Below, piece by piece: positions 34,621-43,206 of a stretch of DNA of 64,000 nt (its first letter is position 1; every line of letters begins with the position of its first letter). The notes under the pieces were generated by a model, which saw nothing but the letters and a program-made list of their open reading frames with translations, was not told where the DNA came from and did no database searches. Source of the stretch: Azohydromonas aeria (GTDB lineage: Bacteria > Pseudomonadota > Gammaproteobacteria > Burkholderiales > Burkholderiaceae_C); assembly GCF_009760915.1 (NCBI RefSeq), contig NZ_VIDQ01000017.1, positions 1-64,000 of the forward strand. Reading direction: 5' to 3'. The translations under genes were made by a program, and so were the position numbers.

Positions 34621-36129
34621 TCACTGCCCCACCGGCACCGGCACAAACAAACTGGCCTCGCCGCGGCGCACCAGCAGCGCGACGCTGCCGCCGGCCGGTG
34701 CTTGCGCCACGCGGCGCTGGAATTCCTCCAGGCTGCCGAAGCCCTGGCCGTTGACGGCCACGATCACGTCGCCGCGCTGCAGCCCCGCGCGCGCCGTGCC
34801 GGGCTGAAGCTCCTCCACCACCAGCCCGTAGTTCACGCCCAGCGCGCGCCGCCCCGCGGCGGGCAGCTCGCTCACCGCCATGCCCAGCTGCACCGAGGAC
34901 GGCCGGCTCGGGTTGCCCTGCGCCGCCGGCGCGGCCGCGGCCACGCGCGGATTGGGCGCCTCGGCCACCGTGGCCTGCAGCGTGGTGCTGGCGCCGTTGC
35001 GCCAGACCTCGATGGCCGCGTTCGTGCCCGGCTTGGTCCCGGCCACCAGCCGCGGCAGCGCGGTGGCGTCGGGCACGGGCTGCCCGGCGAAGGCCAGCAC
35101 CACGTCGCCCGGCGCCAGGCCGGCCTTGGCCGCGGGGCTGTTCGGCTCCACGGCGGTGACGAGCGCGCCGCGCGCGCTGTCGAGCTTGAAGGACTGCGCC
35201 AGCGGCTCGCTCACCTCCTGGATGCCGATGCCCAGCCGTCCGCGCGTGACGCGGCCGCTGGTGCGCAGCTGCTGCGCGATGTCCATGGCCATGTCGATCG
35301 GGATCGCGAAGGAGATGCCCATGTAGCCGCCGGAGCGGCTGTAGATCTGCGAGTTGATGCCCACCACCTCGCCGCGCATGTTCAGCAGCGGCCCGCCGGA
35401 GTTGCCCGGGTTCACCGCCACGTCGGTCTGGATGAAGGGCACGTAGGTTTCGTCGGGCAGCGAGCGCTGCGTGGCGCTGACGATGCCGGCGGTGATGGTG
35501 TTGGCGAAGCCGAAAGGCGAGCCGATGGCCGCCACCCACTCGCCCGGCTGCAGCTGCGCCGACTGGCCGATGGGCGCCACGGGCAGGTTCCGGGCGTCGA
35601 GCTTGAGCAGCGCCACGTCGGTCTGCGCGTCGGTGCCGACCACGCGCGCCTTGAACTCGCGCTTGGAGTCGGCCAGCCGCACCGTGACCTCGTCGGCATC
35701 GGCCACGACGTGCGCGTTGGTCAGCACGTGCCCCTCGGCGTCGATGATGAAGCCCGAGCCGATGCCCTGGCTGGGCTGCTGGGGTTGCTGGTGGGGCGGC
35801 ATGAAGCGGCGGAAGAACTCCGACATCGGGTCGCCCGGCGGCAGCGCCTGCCCGGGCCGGGCGGTCGCCCGCTGCACCGTGGTGACGTTGACCACCGCCG
35901 GCCCGACCTTGCGCACCAGCGCGGTGAAGTCGTTGGCGCCCGCCGGCAGCGGGCCGATGGCCGAGGCGGCGGCGGTCGGCGCGGGTGCCGAGGCCGGCGC
36001 GGACGCGGGCGCCGCCGTGGAGGCGGCGGGCGGCGCGGCGGCCGGGGTGGTCTCGGTGTTGGTGCGCGGGCCGCAGCCGCCCAGCAGGGCGGTCAGCAGC
36101 AGGGCGGCAGGCAGGGGGCGTGGCTTCAT
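34621..36129 (-). CDS. HtrA/DegP-family serine protease with lipoprotein signal
   Basis: 502 residues. Periplasmic quality-control protease. The signal peptide ends in LLGGC, lipid cysteine C19, so it is probably a membrane-anchored lipoprotein, unlike soluble DegP. A long Ala/Pro/Thr linker (about 27-58) precedes the trypsin-like domain with triad H140 (TNAHVV), D171 (TDVALLKL) and S244 (GNSGGPL). Two PDZ domains follow (about 280-370 and 400-495). It lies within the DNA that separates recB from recD and follows the small secreted gene by 88 bases. Confidence 0.9.
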   Translation of the reverse strand: MKPRPLPAALLLTALLGGCGPRTNTETTPAAAPPAASTAAPASAPASAPAPTAAASAIGPLPAGANDFTALVRKVGPAVVNVTTVQRATARPGQALPPGDPMSEFFRRFMPPHQQPQQPSQGIGSGFIIDAEGHVLTNAHVVADADEVTVRLADSKREFKARVVGTDAQTDVALLKLDARNLPVAPIGQSAQLQPGEWVAAIGSPFGFANTITAGIVSATQRSLPDETYVPFIQTDVAVNPGNSGGPLLNMRGEVVGINSQIYSRSGGYMGISFAIPIDMAMDIAQQLRTSGRVTRGRLGIGIQEVSEPLAQSFKLDSARGALVTAVEPNSPAAKAGLAPGDVVLAFAGQPVPDATALPRLVAGTKPGTNAAIEVWRNGASTTLQATVAEAPNPRVAAAAPAAQGNPSRPSSVQLGMAVSELPAAGRRALGVNYGLVVEELQPGTARAGLQRGDVIVAVNGQGFGSLEEFQRRVAQAPAGGSVALLVRRGEASLFVPVPVGQ

Positions 36130-36217
36130 GGCGGCCTCGTTCGATCGACGATGGGCTCAGGTCGGCAAGGCGTGTGCCGAACGGGACAGGCCGCGCTGGA
36201 ATTGAAGGTCCGCGTGT

Positions 36218-36661
36218 TCAGCGCATCCCGCTATCGATCCGGAAGTCGTGGCGGATTTCCTCGTGGGCCTTCACGAGCACGGGATCGCGGGCGGGCTTGT
36301 GAAAGCCGCCGCCGGGAATCTCGTCGAGGTCGAGCCGGTAGGCACCGGGCTGGAGCACGAGCCGATAGCGGCCCGTGGCGTCGGTCCGTGCGGATGCCGC
36401 GGGCAGCCGCGCGTCCACCGGCGTGGCGCGCACCACCACGGCGGCCACGGGCAGCGGTGGCGGCGGCTGCTCGCCGGGCAGCAGGACCGGCGGTCCCATG
36501 CCCCGGGTGACGACGCCGGTCACCAGCCCGGTGCCGGCCGCTGCACTGCACGCCTGGAAGCTTCCCATGACCAGTCCCGTGGCGACCGCCAGGGCCCACG
36601 CTACAGCGGCCGGCCGGCCGCTGCGCCGCCGCGTTGACTTGCCGTCATTGGTGTTGGCCAT
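36218..36661 (-). CDS. small secreted protein with carboxypeptidase-regulatory-like fold
   Basis: 147 residues. N-terminal charged stretch KSTRRRSGRP then a hydrophobic segment (VAWALAVATGLVMGSFQACSAAA) suggests a signal peptide, perhaps a lipobox-like C at about 38. The C-terminal half has ARTDATGRYRLVLQPGAYRLDLDEIPG, which resembles the Ig-like carboxypeptidase regulatory domain. Function unknown. It follows the 549-residue secreted gene by 34 bases and may be in one operon with it and the protease gene. Confidence 0.65.
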   Translation of the reverse strand: MANTNDGKSTRRRSGRPAAVAWALAVATGLVMGSFQACSAAAGTGLVTGVVTRGMGPPVLLPGEQPPPPLPVAAVVVRATPVDARLPAASARTDATGRYRLVLQPGAYRLDLDEIPGGGFHKPARDPVLVKAHEEIRHDFRIDSGMR

Positions 36662-36695
36662 GGTGGTCCTGTGAAAAAGGCGGTGACCCGGCGCG

Positions 36696-38345
36696 TCAGA
36701 ACCCGATCTGGCCGATGCCCGAGCCCCAGACGTTGGACGCGTTCACCTTCTCGTTGACGATCCAGCCACGCAGAGAATTGAGCGGGTCCACCGTCACGGC
36801 CGAATAATCGCCCCAGCGTTGCGTTCCAAAACGGCTGTCAAAATTGCCGGTGAGCTTGGTCGGGCTTGAGAAGAGCACGAAACCGTTTCTGCCCGTGTCG
36901 GCGGCATCCGCGGACCGCTGCCCCGAGAAGCGAATTTCCGGACACACCGTGCTGCTGGAAGAGGACCAGTTCAGGAAAATGTCGCCGGCATCGTTGGCGG
37001 CAATAGAGGCGTTGAAGTCGGAGGACGTGCTGCTGGCCCAGAAGGTGGATGACTTGTTGAGGATCAGGCTGTTGGTGTCGATGCGGTACCAGCGCACGGC
37101 AGGCCCGGCAAAATCAATGCTGTGCACGTTCCACAGGAAATTGCCCGACTGGGTACTGGCATTGACGAATCGGGCGTCCAGGGTGTCGAGCATTTCGGCC
37201 GTGCCGACGCCGCCGCACTGCTGGGCGTCCGGCGGCAGGGCATAGGCCGGCACCGTGATCGAAACCGGGCCCGTGAGGCTCACGCCCGGGTTGCGGCTCG
37301 AATCGCGCATCGTATAGAGGCGCAGTGCCGAACCGCCGGACGGCGCGGAAATCAGGAAGGTCTTGGCGTTCTGGTCCAGGACCATCGGCGGCGCCAGCGT
37401 GCCGTCCGACGCCGCGCCGGCGAATACCGGGACGCTGAATCCCAGCCCGTTGTACAGCCGGGCCTTGGCGACGGCGAACATGCGCCAGCCGATGAAGCTC
37501 GTGGGGCTGAAGACGTTGCCCGTGGTGATGATGCTGTCCTGGTCCATGCCCAGTTGCGGATAATCCCAGAAATTGTTGGTTCCCGCGAATCCCGTGGTAT
37601 TGATGTTGTAGATGAAATAACCGCCGAGTGGATCGCCGGTGCGGGATATGGCCATGAAATGGCGCTGCACGGTGCTCGATTCCGGCCGTGCATCGGCAAT
37701 GATGATGTAGCGGTCATAGCTGCGGTCATACACCACGCGCGGATCGAAGAGGGTTTGCGCGGTATAGCCGAAGAAGCTGGCCAGCGACACGGACCGTACC
37801 CGCGCACCGGCCTTGGTGTAGATATCGACGTGGAAGTTGGTGACCTCGACGAAATGGTTTCTTCCCACGGCGCCGTGGGTGTCGGGCGGGAAGCCGCCTC
37901 CCGCTTCCGTCTGCCTCACGCCTTCGAACCTGGGCCCGACGAAGAAGGGCGGTGCCAGCGGAGCCATCCCCGGCTGGGCACGGGCTGCATTCGCCGCCAT
38001 GCCCTGTTGTGCCGCGGCGGCCTTGGCAGCCCGGTAGGCAGCATCGCCCAGGGTAGGCAGAAACGGCGTCTGCTGGGGCTGCGCCGCCTCCTCGGGCGCG
38101 CGGGCCGCTTGCGCGGCCAGCATTTGCGCGGGCGTGCGCAAGCGGGCGGCCGGCACTTTCAATTGCATGGCCGGTGCCACGGCCAATTCGCCCGCCGGCG
38201 CCACGACGGGACCGGCATAGGGCTCCACGGTGGTTTCCACGCCACTCTGGGAAAATGCCAGAGAACTGGCGGCCAGCATGCCCACCAGGAGCGTCAGGCG
38301 AAGCGACGCGACGGCCTTGCGGTTCAATGATGACGAGATGTTCAT
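36696..38345 (-). CDS. large secreted protein of unknown function
   Basis: 549 residues; family not recognised. Signal peptide RLTLLVGMLAASSLAFSQ, then a Pro/Ala/Gln-rich region (about 30-130). The mature domain has many aromatic beta-strand-like repeats (e.g. FDPRVVYDRSYDRYIIIAD, FNASIAANDAGDIFLNWSSS, RFGTQRWGDYSAVTVDP), suggestive of a beta-propeller. PPDTHGAVGRNHFVEVTNFHVDIY recalls secreted hypothetical proteins seen across bacteria. Codon use is less GC-rich than neighbouring genes. GGAGGA precedes the ATG. Confidence 0.75.
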   Translation of the reverse strand: MNISSSLNRKAVASLRLTLLVGMLAASSLAFSQSGVETTVEPYAGPVVAPAGELAVAPAMQLKVPAARLRTPAQMLAAQAARAPEEAAQPQQTPFLPTLGDAAYRAAKAAAAQQGMAANAARAQPGMAPLAPPFFVGPRFEGVRQTEAGGGFPPDTHGAVGRNHFVEVTNFHVDIYTKAGARVRSVSLASFFGYTAQTLFDPRVVYDRSYDRYIIIADARPESSTVQRHFMAISRTGDPLGGYFIYNINTTGFAGTNNFWDYPQLGMDQDSIITTGNVFSPTSFIGWRMFAVAKARLYNGLGFSVPVFAGAASDGTLAPPMVLDQNAKTFLISAPSGGSALRLYTMRDSSRNPGVSLTGPVSITVPAYALPPDAQQCGGVGTAEMLDTLDARFVNASTQSGNFLWNVHSIDFAGPAVRWYRIDTNSLILNKSSTFWASSTSSDFNASIAANDAGDIFLNWSSSSSTVCPEIRFSGQRSADAADTGRNGFVLFSSPTKLTGNFDSRFGTQRWGDYSAVTVDPLNSLRGWIVNEKVNASNVWGSGIGQIGF

Positions 38346-39191
38346 TTTCCATCCTCCAGCGCCCGGCGGTCGGCATGCCAGCGTGCCGCTGACCGCGCTT
38401 CAGTGACAGGAATTCCCGGCATCATGGGATCGAGGCCATCGGGCCGAGCTCCGGCATGCTCCGCGGAAGAGGAGCACCTTTCGTTGGAAGGACCGTGACA
38501 TGGTCCTTGACCAGAACCGCGCGCCGGACGTTGCCCGCGGTTTACCCATGCGTCGGGATTGTCGGCGGCTCCAGGCCGTCAGGAATCATCGAGTTTCGGC
38601 ATTGGATTCTCCTCGTGGGGCAGGGCCTGTTTTCCAGGCTGCGTTCACATGCCGCGAAAACAGGTTTTCCTGTTCTCCTGGGATGCGGCAGGCTTGCTGC
38701 GAATGGTAGAAAGCAAGGGCCTGAATCAAAGCAGCCAAAGTCACTGTGCCATTTTCGTTGCCTGGCTGCGTGAATGACGGCTTGCCGGTCATCGTTCGAG
38801 TTTCATGAAATGGCAACGCGCACCCGCCCAGACTTGCATTTGAAGTCAGGCCAGGTTTCAGGATCGGCTCGGGTCCGCAGTGCCGCAGCACAATTGCCGC
38901 CGCCAATGAGTATTGCCGAGGGTGCCATCCCCGCGGTGGTGGTGCCCGGGTGGGAAAATGGAGGTCGCTGTCCCGCAGGCCAGTCCGGCGGGGTTGGATC
39001 GGTTTCTGCCACGCCGGCGCGTGGAAGGCTGCCTGCTTCCCGCGGACCCCGGCATGGATGTTTTCCAATCTAGGACGCGAGGCGGAGACTTCAACCGGTC
39101 AAAGGTAATTACTGTTTTTCCGATTCCGCGGCAGCCGCTTGACTGGAAGCCGTTCTCGTACCGGTTTGAGAGTATTTCCCGGTCGTGATTC
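38346..39191. other. 846-base noncoding, lower-GC region
   Basis: No gene that I can support. GC content is visibly lower than in the rest of the window. It holds the promoter side of the secreted-protein gene, an AAGGACC/GGTCCTT inverted repeat (38488-38508), a CCTGTTTTC/GAAAACAGG repeat (38626-38664) and TTTCATGAAA (about 38811). Short open frames on both strands show no recognisable product; it could be decayed foreign DNA. Confidence 0.55.
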
Positions 39192-42100
39192 TCATTCGCA
39201 GCCCGGGCGGGGGCTTTCCGCGGGACGGCCTGGATCCCCTGGCGCTGGCCGCACCCACACCACCCCGCACGGCTGGCCGCGACCGTCGCGCCAGTGCGGC
39301 CGCACCCCGCGCGCGAACAGCAGCAGCGCGCCGCCGAGGTGCGTGTCAGGGCACCAGCCCGGCACGCGGCGGCGCAGCCAGCGCTCCAGGGCGAGCGTGG
39401 CCAGCCGCAGCCGCGGTTCATGGTCCTGCGCCGCCAGCGCCAGCGCCGCGCCGGCGTAGTCGGCCGCGCGGGTGCCCAGCCGCTGCGCGCTCCAGTCCAG
39501 CAGCCACCAGCGGCCCCCGTGCTCGAACACCAGGTCGATGACGCCGTGGACATAGCCGTCATCGGGCTCAGGTTCGTTGGAGCCTTGCCTGGAGGAAATG
39601 CCGTTCAGGCTGAGCCCTTCGACAGGCTCAGGGCGAACGGGGAAGTGGTCCTGAAACGCCGGCAGCCCCGGCGCCGGCAGGCAGAACTCCAGGCCCTTGA
39701 TGCCGCGGCCCGGCGCCAGGTCGCGCAGCCGCAGCCCGGGCGCGATCTCCGTGGACAGCACGTCGGCCAGCATGCGCCGCAGTTGCGCTGCGTGCGCCCG
39801 CTCCCCGGCCTCGCCGCCCGCGCCGGGCAGCGGATGCGCCCGCAGCGCGTCCCGGGCCGCAGCCTCCCAGCTGTCCGGGTCGGCGAAGTCGGCGTTCAGG
39901 AGCGCGGCGCGCAGCGCCTGCTCGGCCAGCGGCCCGGTGGGAAAGCGCAGCACGTCGTCGCGCGGCAGGGCGGCGGCGTCGTCCGGCGCGTGTGCCAGGG
40001 GGGTATCGGCCCGGGCGCCCTCGTCCGTGTCCGGCTCCGGCGCCCAGGCATCGGCAGCGGCCTCCACCAGCCGCCACCCCGGCGCGATGCGCGGCGGCGG
40101 CGCCGGCACCTCCACCCGCCGCGCCGGGGCCGGCGCCAGCGGCTCGCCCGGCTGCATCGGCAGCGGTGCCAGCGAGATCGCCCGCGACCCCGCCGCCAGC
40201 CGCCGCCAGGCCGCCTCGACCGCGTCGGGCCCCGGCGGCTGCTCGAACCAGCGCGCCGGGTCGGCGGCGTAGTCGCCGCCGGCCACGAGCCAGTTCAGCA
40301 GGCTGCGGCCGCCGGCCTGCGGCGACAGCCCCTTGCCGTTGCGCGCCGCCCAGGGGCCGACCACCAGCCAGCACCGGTGCACCGCGCGCGTGAGCGCCAC
40401 GTAGGCCAGGCGCAGCGTCTCGGCCGCGTGCTCCAGGCGCACCTGGCGCCGGATGGCGGCAGCGTCGGGGCCGTCCTCGGCGCCGGAACTCTGCGCGCCG
40501 CCTGCGTCGTCGCCGGCGGGCAGTTCCAGCACCGGCTGTCCCTGGGCGTCGTGGTACTCGTACAGGCCCGGCGCCGCGGCCGGCGCGGCGGCCGCGTCCC
40601 ACAGCAGCGGGCAGAACGCCAGGCCGTACTCCAGGCCCTTGGCCTGGTGGATCGTGACCACGCGCACCAGCTGCCGGTCCGATTCCAGCCGCAGCTGCGC
40701 GCCTTCGTCGTCGCCCGGCCGCGCGCAGCGCAGCTCGAACGAGCGCAACAGCGCCCGCGGCGAGGGCTGCAGCGGCGCGGCCTCGTGCAGCACCTCGCCC
40801 AGGTGCCGCAGGTCCGTGAATCGCCGGGCCCCGTCCGCGCGCGCCAGCAGCCGCGGCGCCACGCCGGCCTCGCGCTGCCAGCGCCGCAGCAGCGCGGCCA
40901 CGCCCTGCCCGTGCCAGCAGGCGTGCCAGTCGGTGAACCGTTCCTGCCACGCGGCCAGCGCGGCGTCGTCCCGGTCCAGGGCGTCAATGGCCGCCGCATC
41001 GAAACCCATCAGCTCCGTGGCCAGCGCCGCGCGCAGCAGGCCGCCATGCGCCGGCTCCAGCACGGCGGCGAGGACGCGCTGCAGCTCGCGCGCCACCGGC
41101 ATGTGAAGCACGCTGGCGCGCGACAGCGCCACGCTGCCCACGCCCAGCGCGGAGAGCGCCTGCCGCACCCGCGCCGCCTGCGCGTGGCTGCGCACCAGCA
41201 CGGCCACGTCGCTGCCCTGCAGCGGCCGGCCGTCCAGCCGCACCCGCCCGGCGCGGGCCTCGCGCAGCAGCCGCGCGATCTCGGCGGCGGTGGCCCGCAC
41301 GCTGGCATCGAGCGCGGCCTCGCGCGGCAGCGGCCGGCCGGCCTCGTCGCGCGGCAGCAGCCACAGCCGCAGCGCGCCCGCGCCTTGTGCCTCGTCCGGG
41401 GATTCATCGACGAACGCCGGCCGTGGCCGCTCGCCCAGGCCCGCCGGCACGCTTTCCAGCCCGGGCAGCAGGAAGCTGCGCGGGTGCACCTGGAACAGCG
41501 CGTCGAGCGCCGACACCAGCGCCGGGGCGGCGCGCTGGTTGCGCGTGAGCGTGTACACCGCCGAGGCCCGTTGCCGTGCGCGCAGGTACGTGGGCAGGTC
41601 GGCATTGCGGAAGCTGTAGATGGCCTGGCGCGGGTCGCCCACGAGCAGCAGCGGGCTGGTGCCGTCGCCCCAGATGCGCTCGACGATGGCCCATTGCAGC
41701 GGGTCGGTGTCCTGGAACTCGTCGATCAGCGCCGCCGGATAGCGCTGGCGCAGCGTGTCCGCCAGCGCCGGCGCGGCCTGCAGCCGCTCGTGCAGGTTGA
41801 ACAGCATGTCGTCGAAGGCGGCCACGCGCAGCTCGCGCTTGCGCTGGCGCAGCGCGGCGCCGGCCTCGTCGAACAGCCGGCGCAGCAGCCGCAGCCGCGC
41901 CCGGCGCAGCGAGCCTTCGACCGCGCGGCGTGCCGCCAGCAGCGCCTCGGCCAGGGCGAAGAAGCGGTGCGCGGGCGTGCCGTCGGCGGCGGCCTTGCGG
42001 GTGCGCCGCGCCAGCGTGGCGGCGGACAGCAGCGCCAGCCGCTCGGTGTCAGCCCCCAGCGGCGCCAGCGCGTCGCCGGCCTGGAACCAGCGCTGCCAGG

Positions 42101-42926
42101 CCACCAGGGCCTGCGCCACGGCGCGGGGGCCGTAGCTGCCGGCGTGCAGGGCGGGCAGGGCGCCGCGCAGCGTTTCAGCGATGGTGTCGCGCTCGTCCGT
42201 CCAGCACGCGCGCGCGGCGGCAAAGGCCTCGGCCAAGGCGGCGCCGGCATCGGCGCCGGTGTCTTCGGCGGCGTCCAGATCCGCCGGCCAGCGCAGCGGC
42301 GACAGCGGCTTGCGCAGGCGCCGCGCCAGCAGCGCGGCGTACTTCTCCGGCGTGTCCCGGCACGCCGCCAGGTACGCGGCCAGCGCCGGGTCCAGGTCGT
42401 CGCTGGCGACGTGGCGGCGCCAGAACTCGTGCACCGCCTGCAGCAGCAGCGCGCTGTCGTCGGGCAGCGGCGCCAATGCCAGCGGCATTCCGGCGGCGAA
42501 GGGCACGTCCGCCAGCGCGCGCTGGCAGAAGCCGTGGATGGTGAAGATCGCCGCCTCGTCGAAGCACTGCAGCGCCAGCGCCAGGCGCTGCGCCAGCACG
42601 GCCTCGTCCAGGCCGTGGCGCTCGCGCAAGGACCGCAGCAGCGCCGGCACGAAGGCGTCGCTTGGCGGCGGCGCGCCGCCCTGCAGCACGGCCAGCGTCT
42701 GCGCCAGCCGCGCGCGCACGCGCTCGCGCAGCTCGGCCGTGGCGGCGTTGGTGAAGGTCACGACCAGGATCTGCGGCAGCTCCAGCCCGCGCTCCAGCAG
42801 CAGCCGCAGCACCAGGCCGCAGATGTTCCAGGTCTTGCCCGTGCCGGCCGAGGCCTCGATCAGGCCGATGCCGTCGAGCGGGCAATTAAGGAGGTCGAGC
42901 TCGGGGCGGGTCATGGATGGCTTCAT
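39192..42926 (-). CDS. recB: exodeoxyribonuclease V subunit beta (RecB)
   Basis: 1244 residues (E. coli 1180). RecB is the 3'-5' helicase and carries the nuclease of RecBCD. Walker A ASAGTGKT is at 25-32; GDPRQAIYSFRNAD and VVTIHQAKGLEYGLAF show intact UvrD-type helicase motifs. In the C-terminal nuclease domain GVIDLVFEHGGRWWLLDWSAQ keeps both aspartates but has serine (1146) where the catalytic lysine of the D-Y-K motif should be, and the Q-x-x-x-Y motif is missing. A palindromic repeat encodes about 13 residues (39601-39640) just before. Start MKPSM; MTRP four codons on or an upstream codon are alternatives. Confidence 0.93.
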   Translation of the reverse strand: MKPSMTRPELDLLNCPLDGIGLIEASAGTGKTWNICGLVLRLLLERGLELPQILVVTFTNAATAELRERVRARLAQTLAVLQGGAPPPSDAFVPALLRSLRERHGLDEAVLAQRLALALQCFDEAAIFTIHGFCQRALADVPFAAGMPLALAPLPDDSALLLQAVHEFWRRHVASDDLDPALAAYLAACRDTPEKYAALLARRLRKPLSPLRWPADLDAAEDTGADAGAALAEAFAAARACWTDERDTIAETLRGALPALHAGSYGPRAVAQALVAWQRWFQAGDALAPLGADTERLALLSAATLARRTRKAAADGTPAHRFFALAEALLAARRAVEGSLRRARLRLLRRLFDEAGAALRQRKRELRVAAFDDMLFNLHERLQAAPALADTLRQRYPAALIDEFQDTDPLQWAIVERIWGDGTSPLLLVGDPRQAIYSFRNADLPTYLRARQRASAVYTLTRNQRAAPALVSALDALFQVHPRSFLLPGLESVPAGLGERPRPAFVDESPDEAQGAGALRLWLLPRDEAGRPLPREAALDASVRATAAEIARLLREARAGRVRLDGRPLQGSDVAVLVRSHAQAARVRQALSALGVGSVALSRASVLHMPVARELQRVLAAVLEPAHGGLLRAALATELMGFDAAAIDALDRDDAALAAWQERFTDWHACWHGQGVAALLRRWQREAGVAPRLLARADGARRFTDLRHLGEVLHEAAPLQPSPRALLRSFELRCARPGDDEGAQLRLESDRQLVRVVTIHQAKGLEYGLAFCPLLWDAAAAPAAAPGLYEYHDAQGQPVLELPAGDDAGGAQSSGAEDGPDAAAIRRQVRLEHAAETLRLAYVALTRAVHRCWLVVGPWAARNGKGLSPQAGGRSLLNWLVAGGDYAADPARWFEQPPGPDAVEAAWRRLAAGSRAISLAPLPMQPGEPLAPAPARRVEVPAPPPRIAPGWRLVEAAADAWAPEPDTDEGARADTPLAHAPDDAAALPRDDVLRFPTGPLAEQALRAALLNADFADPDSWEAAARDALRAHPLPGAGGEAGERAHAAQLRRMLADVLSTEIAPGLRLRDLAPGRGIKGLEFCLPAPGLPAFQDHFPVRPEPVEGLSLNGISSRQGSNEPEPDDGYVHGVIDLVFEHGGRWWLLDWSAQRLGTRAADYAGAALALAAQDHEPRLRLATLALERWLRRRVPGWCPDTHLGGALLLFARGVRPHWRDGRGQPCGVVWVRPAPGDPGRPAESPRPGCE
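39601..39640. repeat. palindromic dispersed repeat (RPEPVEG type) inside recB
   Basis: A 40-base imperfect palindrome with outer arms CCGTTC/GAACGG and inner CTGAGCC/GGCTCAG around CTTCGACA. This repeat family is widespread in proteobacterial intergenic DNA and reads VRPEPVEG in one frame; here it is in frame within recB. Confidence 0.8.
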
Positions 42927-42961
42927 GACAGAAGCACTGCCGCTCCGAGAGGCGTCAACTT

Positions 42962-43163
42962 GCGGCATCCCGCCAGCCACGTTGCTTCGCACCCCGATCC
43001 GTCATTCCGGCGAAAGCCGGAATCCACGCGCACCGATGCGGTGGCCTGGCTGACGCCGGCATGTGCCTGCGCTGGCCAGCGCGACATCGCGGCGTTCGTG
43101 GATTCCGGCTTCCGCCGGAATGACGGAGTAGAGGGCGCGCCGCCTTGGCTGACGGGATGCCGC
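42962..43163. repeat. REPIN-like double inverted repeat between recC and recB
   Basis: Inner arms 42999-43028 and 43097-43126 are inverted copies with one mismatch in 30 bases, and each is itself a hairpin (ATTCCGGC-GAAA-GCCGGAAT). Outer arms 42962-42979 and 43146-43163 match at 17 of 18 bases. This is the layout of a REPIN or small palindromic mobile element. It fills most of the 280-base recC-recB gap. Confidence 0.85.
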
Positions 43164-43206
43164 GGGCTTCGGACTCCGTGGCCGCTCATTCCAGCTCTCA
43201 CGCCCT

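Noticed and set aside
38586-39068. Open frame of 160 codons on the minus strand in the low-GC gap
   Set aside because: No recognisable product, no good ribosome site, and strand-symmetric short frames around it.
42927-42992. Earlier start for recB
   Set aside because: The added residues (MRSNVAGGMPQ...) lie in the repeat-rich gap and are not RecB-like; the protein normally begins shortly before the PLDG and Walker A region.
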